This document shows positions 50,609 through 58,003 of a stretch of 58,003 bases of DNA, piece by piece. The notes under the pieces were generated by a model that ran no database searches, was not told the origin of the DNA, and worked only from the letters and a program-made list of their open reading frames with translations. Positions within the stretch are counted from its first letter, which is position 1. The number at the start of each line of letters is the position of its first letter. Position numbers and translations under genes: made by a program. Source of the stretch: Streptomyces olivochromogenes (GTDB taxonomy: Bacteria; Actinomycetota; Actinomycetes; Streptomycetales; Streptomycetaceae); contig NZ_JADDRL010000057.1 of assembly GCF_021538895.1 (NCBI RefSeq), positions 1-58,003 on the forward strand. The letters are read 5' to 3'.

Positions 50609-50922
50609 GCCACCTTATGGCCACCCGCTGAACATCCCGACAGTGAGGGCGCCGGCGCCCACTGCCACCCCGGTGCCATGCGTGTCTCCCTGGCGATGGC
50701 ACCGGACCACACTGCCCGATGATCCGGTCATCTGCGATCCCGAAAAGAATCCCCAGTCCGATGCAACCTGGCTCCGCGCCCGTGCGTAGAGGAGGCGATG
50801 ACCACACTTATCTTGAGAGGGGAAGTCATGTACGTGGAGCGTTCTGCCAGTTGGACCGCTGGCCGTCTCAGCGTCGCTGTTGCGGCACGTGTTGCCCGTG
50901 ACTCCGCAGTTGGGAGGCCGGC
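50609..50922. other. 314-bp region before the transglycosylase-like gene
   Basis: No gene seen. It is probably the promoter and 5' leader of the gene at 50923. Such cell-wall hydrolase leaders in Streptomyces may hold a ydaO-type c-di-AMP riboswitch, but I cannot match one here. Confidence 0.35.
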
Positions 50923-51639
50923 ATGAGCGGGATTTCGGTCCGGGGTTTCGCGGTGGCTTCGGCCACGGCGGTCACCGCTGTGGGCGCCGTTACTGGTGTC
51001 GCCTCAAGCAACACCGGCCAGCCCGGAAGCGAGGCCGAGGCGACGGCAGGGGACACGACGCTTCTCGCTGACATTCCGGCGGGCCAGCAGGCTCAGGTGC
51101 AGACCGCGTCCCTGACACGGCAGGCCGACGTACAGGCCATCGCCGCCGACGCGAGCGCCAAGAAGGTTGCTGAGGAGTCGGCTCGCAAGCAGGCCGCCGC
51201 CGATGCGGTGGCCAAGCAGAATGTCGCGCGGAAGGCTGCGCAAAAGGCCGAAGCCGAAGCCAAGGAGCGCAAGCAGCGCCAGGCGGGCCGGGAGACGGCT
51301 AGCCGCTCCGCCTCTCGCGAGACCTCCGGCTTCCCGGTCCGCAGCTCCTACACCGTCGCGCAGGTCCAGGCGATGGCGCGTCAGATCGTGGGCGCGGGCC
51401 AGTTCCAGTGTTTCAGCAACATCGTGGACCACGAGTCCACCTGGAACTATCGGGCGGCCAACCCGTCGGGCGCCTACGGTCTCGTCCAGGCATACCCCGC
51501 CTCCAAGATGTCGAGTGTGGGCGCCGACTGGCGGACCAGCCCGGCCACGCAGATCAAGTGGGGCCTGAACTACATGAACCAGCAGTATGGCGGCCCCTGC
51601 GGGGCGTGGGCGTTCTGGCAGGTCCATCACTCGTACTGA
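50923..51639 (+). CDS. exported lytic-transglycosylase-like protein with coiled coil
   Basis: 238 residues; GGGAGG just before ATG. N-terminal export signal (~1-30), an Ala/Lys/Glu coiled coil (~65-125), then a transglycosylase-like domain (~145-238) with Glu171 in NIVDHESTWNYRA as the likely acid catalyst, and GAYGLVQAYPASKM and INYMNQQYGGPCGAWAFW-like ending (NYMNQQYGGPCGAW). Cys in QFQCF and GGPCG may pair. It cleaves glycan strands in the wall. Followed by a strong terminator. Confidence 0.85.
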   Translation: MSGISVRGFAVASATAVTAVGAVTGVASSNTGQPGSEAEATAGDTTLLADIPAGQQAQVQTASLTRQADVQAIAADASAKKVAEESARKQAAADAVAKQNVARKAAQKAEAEAKERKQRQAGRETASRSASRETSGFPVRSSYTVAQVQAMARQIVGAGQFQCFSNIVDHESTWNYRAANPSGAYGLVQAYPASKMSSVGADWRTSPATQIKWGLNYMNQQYGGPCGAWAFWQVHHSY

Positions 51640-51675
51640 GTTGTCCGTCTGTTCGAGCGCGACCGCTCATTCTCT

Positions 51676-51711
51676 CGGAGCCCCGCACCGCCTTTGTGGT
51701 GAGGGGCTCCG
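51676..51711 (+). terminator. terminator of the transglycosylase-like gene
   Basis: CGGAGCCCC / GGGGCTCCG arms (9 bases) plus an inner CACC/GGTG pairing, 37 bases after the stop. Confidence 0.8.
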
Positions 51712-51721
51712 ATGCGTGGTG

Positions 51722-51823
51722 TCAGCGGGCGATCCTGCCATCGGTGAACTGCGCGCCTCGGAAGCTGACTGTGCTGCCGGAGAAGTGCGCCTGGCTGAAA
51801 TCGATGTTGCTGCCAGGGAACGC
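51722..51823 (-). pseudogene. C-terminal remnant of a pentapeptide-repeat protein
   Basis: The frame ending at 51722-51724 reads FPGSNIDFSQAHFSGSTVSF then RGAQFTDGRIAR. The A/S-x-F spacing every five residues (IDFSQAHFSGSTVSFRGAQF) is that of pentapeptide repeats. About 34 codons remain and no start is present. The rest of the gene is lost. Confidence 0.5.
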
Positions 51824-51965
51824 AGGACGGGACCGGTCTCGCTTGAGGCCTGGCCTGTCCGGGGCGCAGTGCTCAGCCGCTGTGAGGCTCACGGCGTGTC
51901 AGGCGGTGGATCGCGGGTGGACAAGGTGAGGGTGATGGACGGACCTCACGAGAAAGGGGCGAGAG

Positions 51966-52745
51966 ATGCCTGAAGTCACCACCGCGTACGCGACCGGCAC
52001 GCCGTGTTGGGTCGATCTGATGGCGAAGGACCAGCAGGCCGCGCTGGACTTCTATCGTGACCTGCTCGGCTGGCAAGGCCAGCCAGGTCCGGCCGAGTTC
52101 GGCGGGTACGCGGTCTGCGAACTGCAGGGCAAGGCGATGGCCGGCATCGGTCCGGCGATGGCCCCCGAGGGGATGCCGGAACCGCCGACCGTCTGGACCA
52201 GCTACCTGGCCAGCACCGACGCCCAGGCCACCCAGGACCAGATCGTCAGTGCGGGCGGCACCCTGCTGGCCCCGGTGATGGATGTCGGCACCCTCGGCCG
52301 GATGCTCATCGCCTCCGACCCGCAGGGCGCGGTGTTCGGTGTCTGGCAGCCCGGCGAGTTCTTCGGCGCGCGATTGGTCAACGAGGCAGGCGCGCTGACC
52401 TGGAACGAGCTGCACACCAGCGACGTGCCCGCCGCCACCGCCTTCTACGGCGAGGCGTTCGGCATCGAGATCGAGCCGCTGGAGGGCGCGGACTCGTACT
52501 GGGAGCTGCGGGTCGGCGGCCGCGCGGTCGGCGGCGTCACGCTGCTCGCCAACGACCCGCCGGGCACCCCAGCGCACTGGCTGACCTACTTCGCGGTCGA
52601 CGACGTCGACTCCACCGTGGACGCCCTGGTCAAGCGCAACGGCTCGGTCCTTGCCCCGCCGTTCGACATGATGGCCGGCCGTATGACGGTGGTCGCCGAC
52701 CCGCAGGGCGCCCCGTTCGCGATGATCAAGCCGACCCCGCTGTAG
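51966..52745 (+). CDS. double-VOC-domain protein (glyoxalase/hydroxylase-like)
   Basis: 259 residues; AAAGGGG 7 bases before ATG. Two VOC units: residues ~10-130 (PCWVDLMAKDQQAALDFYRDLLGW, ASDPQGAVFGVWQ) and ~140-259 (TWNELHTSDVPAATAFYGEAFG, VADPQGAPFAMIKP). This two-domain form is common in Streptomyces and is often annotated as hydroxylase without proof. It converges with the next gene. Confidence 0.88.
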   Translation: MPEVTTAYATGTPCWVDLMAKDQQAALDFYRDLLGWQGQPGPAEFGGYAVCELQGKAMAGIGPAMAPEGMPEPPTVWTSYLASTDAQATQDQIVSAGGTLLAPVMDVGTLGRMLIASDPQGAVFGVWQPGEFFGARLVNEAGALTWNELHTSDVPAATAFYGEAFGIEIEPLEGADSYWELRVGGRAVGGVTLLANDPPGTPAHWLTYFAVDDVDSTVDALVKRNGSVLAPPFDMMAGRMTVVADPQGAPFAMIKPTPL

Positions 52746-52762
52746 ACCGCACCGCACGGCAC

Positions 52763-53245
52763 CTAATCCACCATGCGTTCCGCGTCGTCCGGAACCCAGG
52801 GAAAGGGGACCTGGGGCCATCGTATGGAGGCCCACGCGTCGACATCGACAGCGAGAACAGCGTCGATGAAGGCCTGCGGCGGCTGATAGCCGTGGGTGGT
52901 GATGTAGTGCGTGATGAGGAACGGAGCGGCGTAGGCGATGCCGGACTCACCCGGGATCCGTACCTCGCCGTTCCCCTCAGGACCCTCTTCCGCAGGACAC
53001 AGGTCGCACTCGTGTACCCCCAGGCACACGTTCATCCACTGGACTCGCTGCACAGCGTTCAGCTTCTCCATGAATGCCGCGGGTACCACTCCCGCCGTGA
53101 ATGGCTTGCCGGCCTCCAGCCACCCGATGTTGAGGCGGGCGTACGCCGGGCGGTACCAGAGCCCGTGGAAGCCCGACTCCATGTCGGTGAACGAGTCATT
53201 GTCCAGGTAGTCGTACTCGCTGAGATCTTCGTAGAACATCCGCAC
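52763..53245 (-). CDS. hypothetical acidic protein
   Basis: 160 residues. It reads MFYEDLSEYDYLDNDSF (start may be the second Met at 53239), GLWYRPAYARLNIGWLEAG, VCLGVHECDLCPAEEG and FLITHYITTHGYQPPQAFIDAV. HECDLC could bind a metal. Similar proteins starting FYEDLSxY occur in Streptomyces as uncharacterised genes; I do not know their function. Confidence 0.7.
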   Translation of the reverse strand: MRMFYEDLSEYDYLDNDSFTDMESGFHGLWYRPAYARLNIGWLEAGKPFTAGVVPAAFMEKLNAVQRVQWMNVCLGVHECDLCPAEEGPEGNGEVRIPGESGIAYAAPFLITHYITTHGYQPPQAFIDAVLAVDVDAWASIRWPQVPFPWVPDDAERMVD

Positions 53246-53501
53246 ATCATCGCCTCACCCAGTCGAAGATCGACCCGCATTTCTCCGGAACACCTAGATC
53301 TCCGTGACTCAGGTCATCTCGCAGTAATCGTTGAGGAGTTGTCCGACCTGTGGACGGCTGTCGAAGAGGGGCGACGCTTCCCGTGCCGGCGCGCGATGAG
53401 AATCAACCTGTTCAGGTGGTTTCGGCTTATGATCGGCGTTTCGTCTCGCTTTGGCTGTCACCCTTGGAGTAACGGGATTTCTCTCCGGCTCGGGGGCCGA
53501 C

Positions 53502-56179
53502 ATGACACTCACGGTTGTCTTCGCAGGGACAAAGCCCATCACCGCACCCGGCCTGGGGGAGGGGTACGCCGTCTGGTCGTACACCGTCCAGCCGGGTACC
53601 CCGCCGGAGCTACCGGTGGGCGAACGCCTCGCGTTCGCCCTGCCCTCCGGGCTCGACCTCAAGGACCCCCGGCTGTTCCCCGGCGTTCCGGAACTGGCGG
53701 ACATGTTCTTACAGGTGGACGCGGCCGCCAGCCGTCAGTACGCGGGGCGGGTGATCGCCCAGCCCGGGCCGCAGACCGTGGCGTTCGTCGGTCCGGACGT
53801 GCGGGGCACCTGCGAGGCGATGCTCGTCCGGCGCGCGGCCGCGGCCACCTCGTGGACAGCGCTGACGTTCGCCGTCGGCCCGCCGCCGGCCGGCCCGGCC
53901 AACATCGTCCAGATCATCACCTCACCCCCGCTCCGCACCGGGCCGCCGGTGACCAACGGTCGCCCCGTGACGGACTTCGCCGGCACGCTGCCGTACGCCA
54001 CCGAGCTGTCGGGGTGTACCAGCCGCTGGCCGGCTGGCTGGGCCGCAGCAGCGCCCAGGTCCGGCCGACCCTGGAGTCCGCGCCCCAGGAATTGCTTCCA
54101 GCCGCCGCAGGGCTGCTGTCACCGGTCGGGCTGGTGAATCTGTTCCGGGAGTACTTCTTCGAGTTCGACACCTTCCTGGGCGCTCCGGCCGGGCACATCT
54201 GGATCAGTCCCGGGGGCACGGTCGAGGTCGTCGAGAGCACCCGGCGGACCCTGGTGGAGCGGACGGCCGAGCAGTCGCAGGAGGACTCCCGCAAGGTGGA
54301 GGAGAGCCTCACCCAGCAGGACGACGTGGCCGACGCCGTCAAGGAGGACAACGCCAACGACACCAAGCTCGGCGTCACCGCGAGCGGCGGCGGCAGCCTG
54401 GGGGTCTACCACGCCGAGGCCAGCGCGAGCTTCAGCACCCAGAGCACGCGCAAGACCTCGGCGGAGACCACGCACAAGCGCTCCCGCATCCAGACCTCCA
54501 AGGTCACCAGCGAGATCAAGCGGAACTTCAAGACCACCTTCAAGACGGTGACCGAGACCACCGACACCACCAGCCGCCGCTATGTCGTGCAGAACACCAC
54601 CAGTCAGCTCGTCAACTACGAACTGCGCCGCAAGATGCGCAAGGTCGGGGTCCAGCTGCAGCACATCGGCACCCGGCTGAGCTGGCAGGTGTTCCTGGAG
54701 GCGCCGGGTCGTGAGCTGGGGCTGGGCGATCTCGTCCATGTCATCCCGCCGCCGGACCTGACCTCGGTCCAGAAGCCGGACGTCGTCCCCTACCCGGCGG
54801 CGCGGCAGGAGACGTACCACCTGTCGGTGCCCTTCGTCCTCTACCAGGGCGCCGATCACGACGCGAACAACACCTACCAGACCTCCGACGAGAACCAGGA
54901 CCACGGCATCTTCCGGCCGGACGTCGGCGCCAACGACATCGTCCAGTTCAGGTTCGACTACCCGCTGCCGCCGCCCCCGGACGGCTTCCGGCTCAGCCGG
55001 ATCGGCGCCCTGGACTTCCACGGCGCGCAGGTCCGCTACCTCACCGACTCACCCGACCTGGGCACCAACCCCGACCCCGTGGCCAACAAGCTCGCCCTGC
55101 GCCTGACCTACGCGAACTGGGGCGGCCAGCGCTCCATGCCCTTCGACGCGGTCATGGTCTACGAACCGACCAGCGAGGCCAAGGCCGCCATCGACAAGGC
55201 CAACGCCCAGGCGCAGGGCGCCTACCAGAACCAGCTGACCGCGCTGCGCCGACAGGCCTACGGAAACGCCGTACGCGAGCGGCTCAAGCTGGCCGCCGGG
55301 ATCGGACCGCGCCCTTCGGACGACCTGCGCGCCGAGGAACGGCAGACGGTATACGGGAAGCTGGTGCGCCGACTGGAGCTGACCACCGATCCACACCTGG
55401 ACTCCGAGCTGATCCGGCAGATCTTCGACGTGGACGAGATGCTCTACTTCGCCGTGCCGGAGTACTGGCGCCAACTGCCCGCGGGCACCGACCCCGACAC
55501 CGCCACCACCCCCGGCGAGTTCTCCCTGGGACGCTATCCCGTACCCCCGGCGCCGGATCCCTCGGCGGCCACCAACCCGGCGCACCCGCTCGCAGGGCAG
55601 ACCGTCGCGAGTTGGTACAGCAACACCGACACGGACAACGCCTGGGACGCGCAGCACCACGCCACGCCCGAGTGGCGGGTCGACTACCTGATCACCGAGG
55701 ACACCCGGCCCGCCCCGATGGGCAGTTCGCTGGGCTGGCTGATCCAGCTGGACGGCGACGAACGCCGCAACGAGTTCCTCAACGCCGCCTGGGCCAAGGC
55801 GGTGCTGCCCGTCCGGCCCGGCCATGAACTCGACGCCCTGGCCTGGCTCGCCCAGGCCCAGGTCGAGGGCGAGGCGGGGCTGGACCAGCCGTATCCCTTC
55901 CAGCCGGGAGACCCGGCCGAGTACCAGGGCAAGACACTGGGCCAGGTCCTGACCCTGCTGGCCAAGGAACTACAGACGAGTAACGGCGACATCGCCAACG
56001 CCCTCGCGACCGAGACGGTCTTCGAGCACGGCTTCGACCCGCTCGACGGCGGCTTCCGGCCCGCCCAGCCCTATCAGATCTTCGACCAGTGGACCGAGGT
56101 CCTGCCGACCGACCAGGTCGTCGCCGTGCAGGTCCAGTACGACCCGCGAACCGGCCAGCAACTGCCGCCGCAGGCGTAG
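53502..56179 (+). pseudogene. large unrecognised protein split by an apparent 1-base frameshift
   Basis: The N-terminal part (53502 to ~54014) is in one frame: MTLTVVFAGTKPITAPGLGE to GTLPYATELSG. The C-terminal part (~54014-56179, about 720 codons) is in another: VYQPLAGWLGRSSAQVRPTL onwards. One extra G in the GGGG at 54011-54014 would give a continuous LSGVYQPL and an ~893-residue protein. Features: a long Ser/Thr/Lys-rich stretch (SQEDSRKVEESLTQQDD, then SFSTQSTRKTSAETTHKRSR and FKTTFKTVTETTDTTSRRYV) that looks like alternating-residue beta strands, a helical region around IDKANAQAQGAYQNQLTALR and an acidic end. No signal peptide or span, and no family recognised. The next gene starts 13 bases after its stop, so the two probably work together. 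The shift may be a true mutation or a sequencing error. Confidence 0.6.
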
Positions 56180-56192
56180 GGCGGCCAGGCAC

Positions 56193-57878
56193 ATGGGCTG
56201 GCAGATCGTCGTCAAGGGCCGGGATGTTCTCGGCCATCCGGTGAACGTCACATCGGTGAAGGCCGCCTTCACCCCGAACGAGAAGGCGCCGCAACTGACG
56301 CCGCCGCACTTCGAGATGCTCAGGGGCTGGGTCGTCGACGCGGACGTCACCACCCCGCGGGACGGCATTCCGACCGACGGGGGAGGCTTCGGCAGGATCG
56401 AACTGACGCTCACCGCCACCGGTTTCGCCCCGGTGTCGGTGAGCCTGGCACCGCAGACCTTCCCCGACCCGTGGCAGTGGAACAACGGGGCGTGCACGGC
56501 CGTTTCCGGCCTGAGCATCGTCGACCTGACCGCCACCTTCCTCCGGATCAGCGGCGCGCCGCCCGCCACCGTGTCCGACGGCGAACTGCTCAACGCCGCC
56601 CGGAACCGCAAGACCCGTGCCGTCACAGGGGTCCGTCCCCGCGGCTGGCTGGGCGAGCTGCCGCCCCGTGGCGAACCCCAGCCGCGGCGCCGGACGCTCA
56701 CCGGCCTCCAGCACATCCACCTGCCGGAGCCGCACCTGCTGGGGGACCCCAGTCGCAAGGCCTTCGACCGGTTCCGTACCGTCCCCAAAGACGGCGACCC
56801 GGGGAAGTCGGGGCGCTTTCTGTGGGTGGAATGGGGGGACTCGGACGCCCGTGCCTTCGCCGAACGTCGCCGCTTCCTGGTCGCCGTCTGGGCGCCCTTT
56901 CCCCGGCTCGCGGGAAAGGGCCTGCCGGAGGAGACCGACTTCGTCCTCTGGTTCGCGCCGACCACGGCCAAAGTGCCCTTCACCGACGCCGACTATCCCT
57001 ACGGCGTGTTGATCGACGCCACCAACCTGCCGTTTCAGCCGTACGCCGATCTGGCCTACCGTCATCTCTTCAGCCAGCACCACTTGGCCGCCCAACTCCT
57101 GGCCGCGGGCCGGCAGGCCGTCCTGGTCATGCCGATCGCCGCCGCCGGAGACCTCGGCCCGTTCGCGTCCACCAGCGGCTGGCAGCGTTTCCTGCTGGAG
57201 CTGTCCACGCACCTCGCGACCACGCAGATGTTCCCCCAGGACATGCCCATCAAGCCGCCGCGGCCGCCCCGCGTCGGCCGCATCGTGGTCGCCGCCTTCA
57301 GCAGCGGCGGCACCATCGCCACCATGCTCCTGACCCACGGGACGAAACTGCCAGACAAGCTCCCCGACCCCGCTTGGGGCGCCGGGCCCGGGGCCGACAC
57401 GGACTTTCACACCCGTTTCGCCGAGTTCTGGGACCTGGACACCTCTTTCACCGACCTCCCGAAAGGCGCGTTCGAGAGACGCCGTGGCACCGAGGCGGCC
57501 TGGCTCGCCGACGGCGGCGGCCGCAGGCGGCTGCGCTTCTACCACTCGGTGACCACCATCGGCGGCTGGCTTCCGGACTCCTCGACCGAGGCCGATCCCG
57601 GCTTCCGCAAGCTCCTCGAATCGGGCCGACGTGTCGGCTCCAGGGCCGTGACGCCAAGCGGCGACTGGGCCGAGCAGTGGGAGGACGGCTCCCCCAACTG
57701 GACGATCGTCCTGTTCTCCGACAACAACTCCGCCGTCACCACCACCACCGGCTACCTCGGTGGCCCCGGCGGCATCGACCCCCCGTCCGGAGCCGGCCAC
57801 GAGGTCATACCCCAGCTCGCCTTCGGCCACGCCGCCTCACTGAGCACGCCGGCCGCACCCAGCCCTCCCTCAAACTGA
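56193..57878 (+). CDS. unrecognised protein with serine-hydrolase-like elbow
   Basis: 561 residues, 13 bases after the large gene. N-terminal beta-rich region (~1-125; IVVKGRDVLGHPVNV, RIELTLTATGFAPVSVSL) followed by a domain with alternating strands and helices: RFLVAVWAPFPRL, VLWFAPTTAKVPF, AVLVMPIAAAGD, then RIVVAAFSSGGTIATMLL with A-F-Ser370-S-G in the place of a nucleophile elbow, and GHEVIPQLAFGHAAS near the end that could supply the catalytic His. This suggests an alpha/beta-hydrolase-like fold, but the A-x-S-x-G form and the length are unusual. No signal peptide. Function unknown; context links it to the frameshifted partner. Confidence 0.65.
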   Translation: MGWQIVVKGRDVLGHPVNVTSVKAAFTPNEKAPQLTPPHFEMLRGWVVDADVTTPRDGIPTDGGGFGRIELTLTATGFAPVSVSLAPQTFPDPWQWNNGACTAVSGLSIVDLTATFLRISGAPPATVSDGELLNAARNRKTRAVTGVRPRGWLGELPPRGEPQPRRRTLTGLQHIHLPEPHLLGDPSRKAFDRFRTVPKDGDPGKSGRFLWVEWGDSDARAFAERRRFLVAVWAPFPRLAGKGLPEETDFVLWFAPTTAKVPFTDADYPYGVLIDATNLPFQPYADLAYRHLFSQHHLAAQLLAAGRQAVLVMPIAAAGDLGPFASTSGWQRFLLELSTHLATTQMFPQDMPIKPPRPPRVGRIVVAAFSSGGTIATMLLTHGTKLPDKLPDPAWGAGPGADTDFHTRFAEFWDLDTSFTDLPKGAFERRRGTEAAWLADGGGRRRLRFYHSVTTIGGWLPDSSTEADPGFRKLLESGRRVGSRAVTPSGDWAEQWEDGSPNWTIVLFSDNNSAVTTTTGYLGGPGGIDPPSGAGHEVIPQLAFGHAASLSTPAAPSPPSN

Positions 57879-57902
57879 AGCGACAGCGTTCCAGGACGCG
57901 GC

Positions 57903-58003
57903 CTAGGTCCTGTCGTCAAATCCCCGCCTGCCCTGCGACGCCATGCACGCTCCCCCAAGCTCTTCGAGCAGGGGGGACCCCCACTCGCCGCACCGGGCCC
58001 CGG
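57903..58003. mobile_element. possible IS end or common Streptomyces intergenic hairpin repeat
   Basis: After the last stop the sequence runs CTAGGTCCTGTCGTCAAATC, a string that looks like the end of Streptomyces IS elements, then a hairpin (CCCCC-AA-GCTC ... GAGC-A-GGGGG, 57952-57975) of the type scattered between Streptomyces genes. It is cut by the window edge, so neither a transposase nor the second end can be seen. Confidence 0.35.

Noticed and set aside
50609..50922. A ydaO-type riboswitch before the transglycosylase-like gene
   Set aside because: Expected from Streptomyces cell-wall hydrolase genes, but I could not align the conserved core.
55779..57830. A minus-strand open frame of ~680 codons
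   Set aside because: Antisense to the two-gene module at 53502-57878. The plus frames have coding third positions and plausible secondary structure.
1..58003. CRISPR arrays, tRNA and rRNA genes
   Set aside because: No regularly spaced repeats, cloverleaf sequences or rRNA-like stretches were noticed by eye; tRNAscan-SE and CRISPR finders were not available.

Overview
The window is high-GC actinobacterial chromosome, almost certainly Streptomyces. Codons nearly all end in G or C, GTG starts and ATGA/GTGA start-stop overlaps are common, and the content is typical of the genus: an LAxTG-type cell-wall sorting signal, zinc-finger anti-sigma factors with ECF sigma factors, a SpoIIE-type phosphatase, a type III polyketide synthase, a small cold-shock protein and a GPP34-family protein. 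I saw no tRNA, rRNA, CRISPR array or complete insertion sequence. Several broken genes and one candidate element end show past insertions.

Layout. (1) 1-11.6 kb is a cell-surface locus. It holds the tail of a membrane-tethered protein, a large tethered PstS-like protein, a secreted PstS-like protein, an Ig-repeat protein with a WxL-like end, a DUF916 (WxL-interacting) protein, an LAHTG-anchored protein, a second secreted Ig-repeat protein, a sortase-fold protein that has lost its catalytic His and Cys, and a PstB-type ATPase. Four of these proteins carry the same ~120-residue two-cysteine domain. This is the best candidate for an undescribed system. (2) 11.6-20.2 kb is a set of single genes: a glycosyltransferase-like gene of lower GC, Nudix, a GTDIHG-type protein, an L,D-transpeptidase-like lipoprotein, a truncated LAL regulator, PhzF, a ricin-type lectin, a cold-shock protein, a DinB-like protein and a type III PKS. 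(3) 20.4-30.2 kb holds a PAS/GAF/SpoIIE/ATPase phosphatase, a NarL-type two-component pair, GPP34 plus a secreted carboxylesterase, an RTX-like mini-protein, an ankyrin protein and a divergent glyoxalase/WYL-regulator pair.

(4) 30.2-32.4 kb is a TetR regulator divergent from a DHA2 drug exporter, with two palindromes between them. (5) 32.5-37.1 kb is a minus-strand operon: ECF sigma, a 30-codon ORF, a membrane anti-sigma factor, an ABC ATPase and two membrane subunits. The sigma factor, 30-codon ORF and anti-sigma factor are joined by ATGA overlaps, as are the ATPase and the two membrane subunits; a 64-bp gap separates the two blocks. (6) 37.4-42.9 kb holds a DUF4760-like protein, a GlxA/AraC regulator, a broken crotonase, a CrtC/AttH-like protein and decayed element genes. 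(7) 42.9-48.8 kb has a second ECF sigma/anti-sigma pair, divergent from an operon of cupredoxin, Tat-type metallophosphoesterase and a membrane protein. A 57-aa CsbD-like gene and a DUF1326-DUF2182 pair follow. (8) 48.8-58.0 kb has an SMI1/KNR4-like gene, a lytic-transglycosylase-like protein, a double-VOC protein, and a large unrecognised two-gene module. Its first gene is split by an apparent one-base frameshift, its second has a serine-hydrolase-like elbow, and a possible IS end or hairpin repeat closes the window.

Functions come from motifs read by eye. No database search was run, so family names are recognition calls.
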